A DNA stretch of 7,041 nt. Origin: Pseudomonadota bacterium. Its GTDB lineage: Bacteria; Bdellovibrionota; JAFGOL01. Positions 1 through 5,250 of the stretch are shown here, one piece after another. Within the stretch, counting starts at the first letter, position 1. Every line of letters begins with the position of its first letter. The position numbers were made by a program, and so were the translations under genes. The notes under the pieces were generated by a model. The model worked only from the letters and a program-made list of their open reading frames with translations, did no database searches and had not been told where the DNA came from. Where the stretch lies: assembly GCA_026390535.1 (NCBI GenBank), contig JAPLFT010000271.1, positions 1-7,041 on the forward strand, written 5' to 3'.

Positions 1-285
1 ATCTTTTTCTCTATCAATCAGCTCTTCTCCTTTGAATTCAATACCATTTTGGTTACACCATTCACGAAGGTGATCTTTAACGCTAGCGATATTATTAATC
101 AACGATTCCAGTTTATTATGCAACTCCGCCTCATCGTATATGCCAGTAAAATCATATTCAATAGACCTACGCTTGCCCTCTGATGAAATTATAGGGCGCA
201 ATTCTTCAGTACTATTAGAAGTAATACCTCCCAGTGCTGTGTGCATCTGTTTGATTTTGCGATTTAATACATCTAAAGTTGCCAT
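1..285 (-). CDS. Hypothetical protein, 3' end beyond the window edge
   Basis: An open frame of 95 codons starts at an ATG (285-283) and runs off the left edge without a stop. The start is supported by a purine-rich GAAGGAGGAG ribosome binding site ending 2 bases upstream, only 38 bases after the DUF2188 gene, so it is probably the next gene of the packaging operon. The visible protein begins MATLDVLNRKIKQMHTALGG and has no signal peptide or membrane segment. It looks soluble and charged. Residues about 55-80 (ELHNKLESLINNIASVKDHL) form a likely amphipathic helix that could be a coiled coil. I do not recognise the family. Its place downstream of the large terminase, where portal or head genes often follow, suggests a phage gene but gives no function. 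The frame is clearly real; the product is unknown. Confidence 0.8.
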   Translation of the reverse strand, partial: MATLDVLNRKIKQMHTALGGITSNSTEELRPIISSEGKRRSIEYDFTGIYDEAELHNKLESLINNIASVKDHLREWCNQNGIEFKGEELIDREKD

Positions 286-323
286 ATCTCCTCCTTCTTC
301 TTCTTTCAATAAAATTTACGAAA

Positions 324-560
324 TTACTTCTTATCCCTCGGTGGACAAGGATCATTACCATGACTATCTGATCGCTGTATCCTACCATCTCGTCCACTTA
401 TTACCAGTTCAGACTTTTGGTTTATACTAATCTCTCTTGCACGATCTATGGCTTTATCTTTGTTATCAAAATGCCCAGAAGCTCGTTCGCTTCCTCCTTT
501 TTTGATGTCCCAACCACCTTTTTCTTTGTTTGGAACTACGAAATGTGTTTTACGACTCAT
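324..560 (-). CDS. DUF2188 family small protein
   Basis: This 78-residue protein fits the DUF2188 family over its full length. It has an N-terminal THFVVPN strand, a GGWDIKKGGSERAS segment (residues 15-28), a helix with the pattern KDKAIDRAREI (34-44), then SELVISGRDGRI (50-61) and a C-terminal D-S-x-G-N-D-P-x-P-P tail (65-74). These are the hallmark positions of the family, which is widespread in bacteria and mobile elements and has no established biochemical function. The small alpha/beta fold and many basic residues would allow nucleic-acid binding, but that is only a guess. The ATG at 560 is preceded by AAAGGAGG with a 9-base spacer. The gene begins 26 bases after the large terminase stop and ends 38 bases before the next gene, so it is probably co-transcribed with the packaging genes. 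Confidence 0.9.
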   Translation of the reverse strand: MSRKTHFVVPNKEKGGWDIKKGGSERASGHFDNKDKAIDRAREISINQKSELVISGRDGRIQRSDSHGNDPCPPRDKK

Positions 561-586
561 TTGTTTAATCCTCCTTTGTCTATTTT

Positions 587-2128
587 TTATATGTCAAAGG
601 GCCTACGCGAGATACCAAATGGATTATGTATGCCGAGGCTTGTCTTGGTAAGTTCTGAGTTTGTCCTCATTATGGCTGCCACAGCTGCTATTTCAGCGGC
701 CATATCCCGTGTTTTCCCTTTCTGTTGGCACAGATCATATGCAATTTGCAGAGCATCTATTCCGTCATCATGAGATCCTTTTGGATAGTATTTTAGTTGC
801 TCCAATAGGATTCTTTGTTTCCTACTGAACTGTATCAGCCCGTTTTTTATTAGTGGCTGCAGCGACTCTATTCTTGCTCTTTTATCTGTCTTGTTTTCTA
901 CCTTTTCTACTTTCAGATGATTATTTTGTTCACTTGATCGTTTCGTTATTTGATCGGCTATGATTGACTGAAACCCATTACTTTCGAATGCAAGATAATC
1001 GAACTTCCTTTTCTTGTGTAATGTGAGTATGTCTACAATCGTTTTTTCTGGGTCTCTTTTCTCAAGATCAGCATCTAACACATAAGCAATGGCATTCTTG
1101 ATGTCGTAAAGGACACAAATAACAGCGGAGTAATCTCCTCGCCTCTTGCTTTTTCCCAAACTAGGGTCGCAACCAGCAAAAACTTTTGTAGAGAAATTGT
1201 TGTTTTTAAGATACTCAATCAAAGCCATATCGGTGTCAAATTTGTCGTCCCAGTATTGTACGTCGTCTTGATTAAATATACAGTCTCTAGGGTTTATAGG
1301 CTCGTTTTGCATCTCACTGTCAAAACTTATATGACCTTCCTCTTCTCTTAAAACCATGAGGTCATAATACCCTTTGGATTCAGACCACAATACTACTGCG
1401 CCTTTTAACATTTCCTCTCTGTTGGCTTCAAAGAAGTTCTTTGCTGCGATTATTCCTGACTCGCCCTCGTAATCATTTCTGTTACAGAAGATATTCTTCC
1501 ATTCTTCCCATAAGCTAATGTTATCTGCCCAACTGATTATTGACCGATATATCATTTTCTTCCAGCCCTGATACATATCTGCCGAAGTAAATTTAGCCAA
1601 TAATGAGCCGTAATGATGTATTGTCCCTATGAATACCATGTTTGTATTTGACGTTCCCGATTTTAGGACAGCCTTATCAAGCCAGTCCTGCAACTTGTAG
1701 TAACTTTCTGGATTTTGTACAGAATTGTCCTGTTCTATATCGTCCATTATTATCAGACTTGGACGATGTTCTTTGTTCCTTCTGCCCCGCATTTGCTGCT
1801 CGGCACCCAATGCAATTATTTTTATCCCGTTCTTTGTTAATATCTCTTTTTGTGTCCACCTTGGTGGTGCTGGCTTTGCGCCTGTTTCACAAGCCTCAGG
1901 AAAGTCCTTCATAAGTTTTTCGTTTGATTCAAGCTCTCGCTTTATATCACCTAAAAATCCTTGTGCCTGATCACTTGTATTAGAAATAATAACGATAAAA
2001 CTCTCTACTCTGTAGCAGATGCAATAGATAACATACTGCAAAGTGACCAAGGTGCTTTTTGCACTGCCCCTTGGCGCAGCAATAGCGAGTTTAGTTCCTC
2101 TCTTACTAGCAGCTTCGTTTAACATCAA
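587..2128 (-). CDS. terL: Phage terminase large subunit (ATPase and nuclease)
   Basis: This is the motor that cuts concatemeric phage DNA and pumps it into procapsids. Numbered from the TTG at 2128, the ATPase domain has Walker A APRGSAKST (18-26), Walker B LIIMDDIE (125-132) with its catalytic acid, and a coupling-type GTIHHYGS segment (168-175). The RNase H-like nuclease domain has acidic residues at D321 (GCDPSLG), E382 (FESNG) and D455/D458 (HDDGIDAL). A tail of about 45 residues with an Ala-rich helix and basic end follows and could contact the portal. At 513 residues it is near the usual size, but Walker A lies only 18 residues from the start, which is short. The frame stays open upstream to 2167 and encodes terminase-like residues (SSFHKDVSLML), so the true N-terminus is probably longer. 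No good in-frame start exists; TTG 2128 and ATG 2125 have only weak ribosome binding sites. Confidence 0.93.
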   Translation of the reverse strand: MMLNEAASKRGTKLAIAAPRGSAKSTLVTLQYVIYCICYRVESFIVIISNTSDQAQGFLGDIKRELESNEKLMKDFPEACETGAKPAPPRWTQKEILTKNGIKIIALGAEQQMRGRRNKEHRPSLIIMDDIEQDNSVQNPESYYKLQDWLDKAVLKSGTSNTNMVFIGTIHHYGSLLAKFTSADMYQGWKKMIYRSIISWADNISLWEEWKNIFCNRNDYEGESGIIAAKNFFEANREEMLKGAVVLWSESKGYYDLMVLREEEGHISFDSEMQNEPINPRDCIFNQDDVQYWDDKFDTDMALIEYLKNNNFSTKVFAGCDPSLGKSKRRGDYSAVICVLYDIKNAIAYVLDADLEKRDPEKTIVDILTLHKKRKFDYLAFESNGFQSIIADQITKRSSEQNNHLKVEKVENKTDKRARIESLQPLIKNGLIQFSRKQRILLEQLKYYPKGSHDDGIDALQIAYDLCQQKGKTRDMAAEIAAVAAIMRTNSELTKTSLGIHNPFGISRRPFDI

Positions 2129-2171
2129 ACTTACATCTTTATGAAAAGAGGAATCTTCAATTCTTATTCAT
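2126..2171 (-). other. Out-of-frame start of the large terminase: possible frameshift
   Basis: A GAGGAG site is followed after 7 bases by an ATG at 2171-2169 that overlaps the small terminase stop by 8 bases, the usual layout for coupled terminase genes. That ATG reads only Met-Asn-Lys-Asn and then TGA. The terminase frame is shifted by one base: removing one A in AAGAATTG would join MNK to IEDSSFHKDVS and the rest of the enzyme. What is seen is the missing in-frame start. That it is an indel (natural or a sequence error) rather than reinitiation at TTG/ATG 2128/2125 or use of an ATT start is inference. Confidence 0.55.
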
Positions 2172-2787
2172 CTTGTTTCTCCTCGGGTTTTACCTCCGCT
2201 TGAGATGCCATCTCGTGTACTTTAGATTTAATTTTTGATATTTCTTTGTCGTTAGGGAAAAGGGTTTCTAGTTCCAATATATCGCTGCCTATTATCTTAA
2301 GATTTTCAAGTTCGTCGTTATTGTCATAATGGTGAAAAATGTCTCCCACGACCGCTTTTGCGGCATTGGGCAGATAACCCAACGACTGAAGCTTTGATAC
2401 AGAGTCTGAAATTACTATATGGGCATAGTATTCAGCCTGCGCCTTTTCGTTGATAGGGCCTTCTTTTGAACTGGCTAACCTTGAAAGGTAAGAGTGACTA
2501 TTCCTCGCCTTAAGCAGGTATTCTCCTATAATGGTCTTCGCAAGGTTAACATCAGGAGAGATTGCATTTATTTCCCGTATCTCACTTAGGTCACGCTTTA
2601 TGGTTTTATCGCTGCATTTTAAGACCTGTGCCATCTCAGAAGTTTTGTATCCTTCAAGCCACAACACCTCTACGCATTTAATACGAATATCTTTATCGAT
2701 AGTGCTTGGGTCAATTCTTCCGTCTTTTACTCCCTGTATTAGCGATAATATTGGTTCATCATCAAACTGTTTTTTCTCTAATTCCAT
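2164..2787 (-). CDS. terS: Phage terminase small subunit (HTH DNA-binding)
   Basis: A 207-residue protein directly upstream of the large terminase, where the small subunit that recognises viral DNA normally lies. Residues about 36-70 form a helix-turn-helix (IKCVEVLWLEGYKTSEMA, then LKCSDKTIKRDLSEI), the type found in small terminases and in phage Mu gp28-linked and sigma-like regulators. The middle (about 80-145) is helical and would form the oligomerisation core. The end (185-207) is charged, rich in Glu and Lys. I chose the ATG at 2787 because it has AGGAG with a 7-base spacer; a TTG at 2805 in frame would add six residues but lacks such a site. The start overlaps the methylase by 26 bases. 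The stop overlaps the well-placed ATG at 2171. The identification rests on HTH plus position, as small terminases diverge strongly. Confidence 0.8.
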   Translation of the reverse strand: MELEKKQFDDEPILSLIQGVKDGRIDPSTIDKDIRIKCVEVLWLEGYKTSEMAQVLKCSDKTIKRDLSEIREINAISPDVNLAKTIIGEYLLKARNSHSYLSRLASSKEGPINEKAQAEYYAHIVISDSVSKLQSLGYLPNAAKAVVGDIFHHYDNNDELENLKIIGSDILELETLFPNDKEISKIKSKVHEMASQAEVKPEEKQDE

Positions 2788-4057
2788 TGTCTTTCTCCTG
2801 AACAACGTATTTATCTCTTAATTCTTTAGATATGTTGTTGATACCTACATAATTTATATAGCGTCTAACAACTCCGTCACAGTACCTAGGATCAAGTTCA
2901 ACTCCGTAACAAGTTCTATTCATGGCTTCTGATGCAATTAGTGTAGAACCAGAACCCAAGAACAAGTCCAAGACTAGATCCTCTCTTACCGAACTGTTCT
3001 TAATAGCTCGCTGTGGAATGGCTAAAGGTTTTTGAGTAGGGTGTATGTAGTTTTTTGTAGTATCTCTTGATATTGCCCACAACGTTGATTCATTTGTTGG
3101 TCCATACCATCTATGAGCGCCATTATCTTTTTTCCAACCGTATAAGCAAAACTCAGTTTGCTGATTATAGTCGCCATAGCCTATGGCAAAGTTTTGCTTT
3201 GCCCATGTGATTACGCATGAAACATTGAATCCTAGTCCATCAAGCATTGAACTCATGGGGCCAAACTGTCTGAATCCATTCCATATGTAAAAGATGGCTC
3301 CTGAATCCATATATTCCGAAATATTGGTAAGGATCGTCTTTAGCCATGACTCGTATTCAGATTGTGACATATTGTCGTTGTATATCTGTTCCCAAAGTTT
3401 ATGATTTTTAGGCCTTGAACTATCTGTTGGACGATTACCACCATAATAATTGACGTTATATGGTGGGTCAGTGTGAAGTAGCTGAATCTTTTTATCTCCG
3501 ATTAATTGTTTAAGTACTTCGGGATTAGATGAGTCACCGCAAATTATCTTATGCCTGCCGAGGTTAATTATATCTCCCAGTTGCGTTATGGGTCGTTCTA
3601 TGGAATCGACTACAGCATCAAAATCAAAGTCGTCATCATCTTTTACTTCGTTAAAATTATCTAGCAGTTCACTTATTTCTACGGTATCAAAACCTGTTAA
3701 GCTTACATCAAAGTCAGGTAAGCTTTGGATATCAATAATAAGTTCTGCAAGTTTATCGTTATCCCAACTCCCTCGGATTTTATTTAAGGCAAGGTTCAAC
3801 GCCTTTTCTTTTCCAATAGGTAGGTCAACAACGCTAACCTCTACATCATCCAGCCCCTGTTCCTGAAGTATCTTAAACCGCTGATGACCAGAGACTAATG
3901 TTCCTGTCCGTTCATTCCAGACAAGAGGTTCGACATAGCCGAAAGTGTTAATGCTTTGACGTAGTTTCTCATACTCAACGTCACCAGGTTTTAGATTTAT
4001 ACGGGGATTATAAGGCGCAGGATTAATCTTTTTTAACGGAATGGTTTTAATTAACAT
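2762..4057 (-). CDS. ParB-like domain fused to a beta-class DNA adenine methylase
   Basis: A 431-residue two-domain protein. Residues 1-95 are ParB/sulfiredoxin-like: IPLKKINPAPYNPRI (6-20), then VSGHQR (55-60), the family's nucleotide-binding loop. An acidic linker (DDDDFDFD, 140-147) follows. Residues about 158-405 are an S-adenosylmethionine-dependent methylase with catalytic TDPPY (196-200), an HPTQKP segment (339-344) and the cofactor loop DLFLGSGST (364-372). The catalytic motif comes before the cofactor motif, which makes it beta class, and DPPY fits N6-adenine methylation (N4-cytosine not excluded). Phages often carry this fusion next to the terminase genes. It may protect phage DNA from restriction or mark packaging sites; the target sequence cannot be read here. 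The ATG has AAGGAGA with an 8-base spacer. Confidence 0.93.
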   Translation of the reverse strand: MLIKTIPLKKINPAPYNPRINLKPGDVEYEKLRQSINTFGYVEPLVWNERTGTLVSGHQRFKILQEQGLDDVEVSVVDLPIGKEKALNLALNKIRGSWDNDKLAELIIDIQSLPDFDVSLTGFDTVEISELLDNFNEVKDDDDFDFDAVVDSIERPITQLGDIINLGRHKIICGDSSNPEVLKQLIGDKKIQLLHTDPPYNVNYYGGNRPTDSSRPKNHKLWEQIYNDNMSQSEYESWLKTILTNISEYMDSGAIFYIWNGFRQFGPMSSMLDGLGFNVSCVITWAKQNFAIGYGDYNQQTEFCLYGWKKDNGAHRWYGPTNESTLWAISRDTTKNYIHPTQKPLAIPQRAIKNSSVREDLVLDLFLGSGSTLIASEAMNRTCYGVELDPRYCDGVVRRYINYVGINNISKELRDKYVVQEKDNGIREKTV

Positions 4058-4080
4058 TTAGTTGTCTCCTTCTATATTCG

Positions 4081-4116
4081 AATAAAGGCTGAGTGGATTA
4101 TTAATACCACCCAGCC
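4081..4116 (-). terminator. Possible weak terminator or attenuator before the methylase
   Basis: On the minus strand the gap between the GIY-YIG gene and the methylase carries a 10-bp stem, GGCTGGGTGG paired with CCACTCAGCC (one G-U pair), a 10-base loop, and a short TTTATT tail. The stem is GC-rich but the U-tract is interrupted, so it may terminate only part of the transcripts. It could set methylase and terminase levels relative to the nuclease upstream, or mark the 3' end of a separate nuclease unit. Confidence 0.5.
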
Positions 4117-4123
4117 GAAATAC

Positions 4124-4423
4124 TTACTTGCCCAGTTTGTTATATTTGGGCTTGCAGCGCTTTATCTCTTCAGCCTCTAATCTTTCTGTTTCTTGTGCCG
4201 AGTTCGTTAGAACATAATGAAAATGTGTTGCATCTTTCCAATGAGTGTCATTTCTTAGATGATCTAGTAACCTACTTTTTACTGTTACTTCGTCTCCCAA
4301 GGCTCTACCTATGTAGTGAGGTATAAGATTTCCTAGATGGTCTAATTCACCGCAGTAATAAACACCTATTTTATCTGGTGCATCATTTGAAACAGTTTCT
4401 TTGTGATACTTGTAAAAAGCCAT
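4124..4423 (-). CDS. Single-domain GIY-YIG family nuclease
   Basis: This 99-residue protein is almost entirely one GIY-YIG catalytic domain. It has GVYY (20-23) for the GIY strand, HYIGR (36-40) for the YIG strand, the conserved arginine in the following helix (R51 in KSRLLDHL), a glutamate matching the metal-binding residue (E83 in ERLEAEEI) and the closing PKYN (92-95). All catalytic positions expected for an active nuclease are present. No second DNA-binding domain is attached, unlike UvrC or intron homing enzymes. The ATG at 4423 follows AGGAGG with an 8-base spacer. It lies at the head of the packaging cluster, where many phages have an HNH or other nuclease. A role in packaging, replication or as a homing gene is possible; the sequence does not decide. 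Confidence 0.85.
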   Translation of the reverse strand: MAFYKYHKETVSNDAPDKIGVYYCGELDHLGNLIPHYIGRALGDEVTVKSRLLDHLRNDTHWKDATHFHYVLTNSAQETERLEAEEIKRCKPKYNKLGK

Positions 4424-4475
4424 TTGAAGTTCCTCCTAAATTTATTAAAATACGATCAGCTAAATATAGGAGAGT

Positions 4476-4508
4476 TTAAGTGAATGGTGCCATTATAAGA
4501 TACCTCCT
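4476..4508 (-). other. Five-codon leader ORF with a strong ribosome binding site
   Basis: AGGAGG (4508-4503) is followed after 9 bases by ATG-GCA-CCA-TTC-ACT-TAA (4493-4476), encoding MAPFT. It lies 52 bases upstream of the GIY-YIG start, which has its own AGGAGG. It may be a translated leader, the remnant of a lost gene start, or chance. A TATAAT (4497-4492) overlaps the same ATG and could instead be a -10 box, in which case the AGGAGG would not be transcribed from it. Confidence 0.25.
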
Positions 4509-4536
4509 TCAAGAAAGTTCTTGCAAGGAAGCATAG
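4480..4536 (+). CDS. Possible 18-codon plus-strand ORF
   Basis: AGGAGAG (4468-4474) lies 5 bases before a GTG that opens an 18-codon frame, reading MNGAIIRYLLQESSCKEA, ending at TAG (4534-4536). A weak promoter-like pair, TTGAAG (4424-4429) and TAAAAT (4446-4451) with a 16-base spacer, lies upstream, and a strong plus-strand terminator lies downstream, so a complete small transcription unit can be drawn. It has no recognised family, and a frame this short with a reasonable site can arise by chance. Its main support is the unexplained terminator. Confidence 0.2.
   Translation: MNGAIIRYLLQESSCKEA
4483..4497 (-). promoter_or_regulatory. Candidate -10 box with operator-like repeat for the GIY-YIG gene
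   Basis: A consensus TATAAT (4497-4492) reads toward the GIY-YIG gene about 70 bases upstream of its start. It touches a short inverted repeat, AATGG-TG-CCATT (4483-4494), that could be an operator. No convincing -35 box is seen at 16-18 bases, so the promoter would need an activator or is chance in AT-rich DNA. Confidence 0.3.
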
Positions 4537-4589
4537 TTGGGATACAATCTAGACTATGGTTTTAATTGAATGAACTTGCTTCCTGCAAG
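4520..4589. repeat. Inverted repeat pair flanking a 43-base segment
   Basis: The left arm CTTGCAAGGAAGCA (4520-4533) and right arm TGCTTCCTGCAAG (4577-4589) are inverted copies differing by one extra A. The left arm holds the -35 box of the plus-strand promoter and the right arm forms part of a hairpin in the predicted RNA. The pair could be an operator, the base of a long RNA stem, or recombination sites. Confidence 0.6.
4521..4548 (+). promoter_or_regulatory. Candidate sigma70 promoter for a plus-strand small RNA
   Basis: TTGCAA (4521-4526, four of six consensus positions) and TACAAT (4543-4548, five of six) are separated by 16 bases. Transcription would begin near 4555 and run into the terminator at 4597-4635. 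It points against all genes in the window. The match is decent, and the terminator downstream makes it more credible than a chance hit. Confidence 0.45.
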
Positions 4590-4635
4590 TTTGTTTAGAG
4601 TGGCTGGAGGTATAAACTCCAGCCACTCTTTTTTT
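4555..4635 (+). ncRNA. Candidate plus-strand small RNA of about 80 nt
   Basis: The predicted transcript has an unstructured 5' part, a perfect 7-bp hairpin (AACTTGC, loop TTCCT, GCAAGTT at 4573-4591) and a strong intrinsic terminator. The loop with its flank reads CUUCCU, which could pair with purine-rich ribosome binding sites. Its 3' end touches the stop codon of the gene on the other strand, and it would be antisense to any read-through leader of the GIY-YIG gene. The layout resembles the short lambda OOP RNA, a terminator-ended antisense RNA of similar size, but there is no sequence similarity that I can claim. Start, existence and target are inferred; only the hairpins and T-tract are seen directly. 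I found no match to a known RNA family. Confidence 0.45.
4597..4635 (+). terminator. Strong intrinsic terminator on the plus strand
   Basis: AGAGTGGCTGGAG (4597-4609) pairs perfectly over 13 bp with CTCCAGCCACTCT (4617-4629) around a 7-base loop, and seven T residues (4629-4635) follow. On the minus strand the bases after the stem are AAACAAAC, so it would work well only for plus-strand transcripts. The T-tract overlaps the TAA of the minus-strand gene ending at 4634. Confidence 0.85.
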
Positions 4636-5020
4636 ATTTAATAATACTGAAAATTATTATATCTTCGTTTTCCTCCTCTATTTTTGTTTCAAAGTGCTTA
4701 CCTTTAGGGGGCAACTCTATCGCATTGTGCATAAAAAAAGATCTTACGTTAAGCCATGCAGCTAAAACTTTATCGTCATGTTGTTGAACAACAAGTTTTT
4801 TTGCATTATCACTTTTTTCTTGTATAAATTTAATGGCAATCTTTTTTTCTATGCGGTTATAAAGGATTTGCGCAAAAGTTCCCTTTTTTATATTGTAGTT
4901 TTTTATAATACCTGCACTTAAAGAAATTACACCATTAGACCTTATAGTAATTTTTCTACTAAACCTCTTCCCAAAGCTGTCAAATAGTTCATAGCCTTCC
5001 AACGCTTTATTGTTTTCCAT
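4634..5020 (-). CDS. Hypothetical protein with an AbrB-like beta-hairpin segment
   Basis: A 128-residue protein of no certain family. Residues 22-66 have the pattern of a swapped-hairpin AbrB/SpoVT-type fold: a strand KITIRSNGVISLS (23-35), a helix-like AGIIKNYNIKKG (36-47), then two strands AQILYNRIEK and KIAIKF (50-65). Such folds bind DNA, and conserved hypothetical proteins with this layout occur in phages and bacteria. The second half (70-128) has a Trp-containing helix (KVLAAWLNVRSFF, 84-96) and an acidic stretch (EEENED, 115-120) before a hydrophobic end. I chose ATG 5020 because AAAGGAG lies 5 bases upstream; the in-frame GTG at 5026 shares a base with that site and cannot be used with it. 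It stands alone with gaps on both sides, so it may be its own unit and could be a regulator. Confidence 0.75.
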   Translation of the reverse strand: MENNKALEGYELFDSFGKRFSRKITIRSNGVISLSAGIIKNYNIKKGTFAQILYNRIEKKIAIKFIQEKSDNAKKLVVQQHDDKVLAAWLNVRSFFMHNAIELPPKGKHFETKIEEENEDIIIFSIIK

Positions 5021-5039
5021 ATACACTCCTTTATTACTT

Positions 5040-5069
5040 TATTTACTCACATAATTGATTATCAGTCAA
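5040..5069 (-). promoter_or_regulatory. Weak candidate promoter for the AbrB-like gene
   Basis: TTGACT (5069-5064, five of six -35 positions) is followed after 18 bases by TAAATA (5045-5040), a poor -10 box. A 9-base palindrome TGATTATCA (5056-5064) lies next to the -35 box and could be an operator. Transcription would start close to the ribosome binding site. The strong -35 and weak -10 make this only a possibility. Confidence 0.25.
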
Positions 5070-5146
5070 GATGTTTTTTTGCTCACTTCGTTTTTTATTA
5101 ATTGAACTATCTTTATAAAAACATAATAATTATAAATAGTTAGCAC
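5066..5146 (-). CDS. Possible 26-residue peptide, hydrophobic then basic
   Basis: Within the 230-base gap between the metallopeptidase and the AbrB-like gene, CGGAGG stands 6 bases upstream of a GTG opening a 26-codon frame ending in TGA. The peptide starts MLTIYNYYVFIKIVQLIKNE: a hydrophobic, aromatic helix of about 15 residues followed by a basic SKKTS end. This composition and size resemble small membrane-active toxins of type I toxin-antitoxin loci, but no family match is claimed. The ribosome binding site is the main support, since the surrounding DNA is so AT-rich that a CGGAGG there is notable. No clear promoter or antisense RNA was found. It may be chance; its TGA lies inside the candidate -35 box of the next gene. 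Confidence 0.25.
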   Translation of the reverse strand: MLTIYNYYVFIKIVQLIKNEVSKKTS

Positions 5147-5250
5147 AAAAAACCTCCGGAATATACTCCACATACTGAATATGTTTATATCTTTTTTCGT
5201 TATTAAAATGTTTGTTTTGCTGTGCCACTAAACCAATATACTTCATGTCA

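Noticed and set aside
140..773. Plus-strand open frames of 67-118 codons
   Set aside because: They lie opposite minus-strand genes with clear families or good ribosome binding sites, and their products have no recognisable domain.
1642..1970. Plus- and minus-strand frames inside the large terminase
   Set aside because: They overlap the conserved ATPase domain in other frames, and their low-complexity Ser/Leu/Phe-rich or basic products are typical of shadow frames.
2803..2805. TTG as the start of the small terminase
   Set aside because: No ribosome binding site precedes it, while ATG 2787 has AGGAG 7 bases upstream.
4520..4636. tracrRNA or CRISPR repeat
   Set aside because: The hairpin-rich plus-strand RNA first suggested this, but there is no repeat array, no cas gene and no repeated unit elsewhere in the window.
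5024..5026. GTG as the start of the AbrB-like gene
   Set aside because: Its first G is the last base of the AAAGGAG site; the ATG at 5020 has a proper 5-base spacer.
5021..5250. tRNA gene or attachment site at the restriction-phage boundary
   Set aside because: No cloverleaf, T-loop consensus or convincing direct repeat can be seen in the gap.
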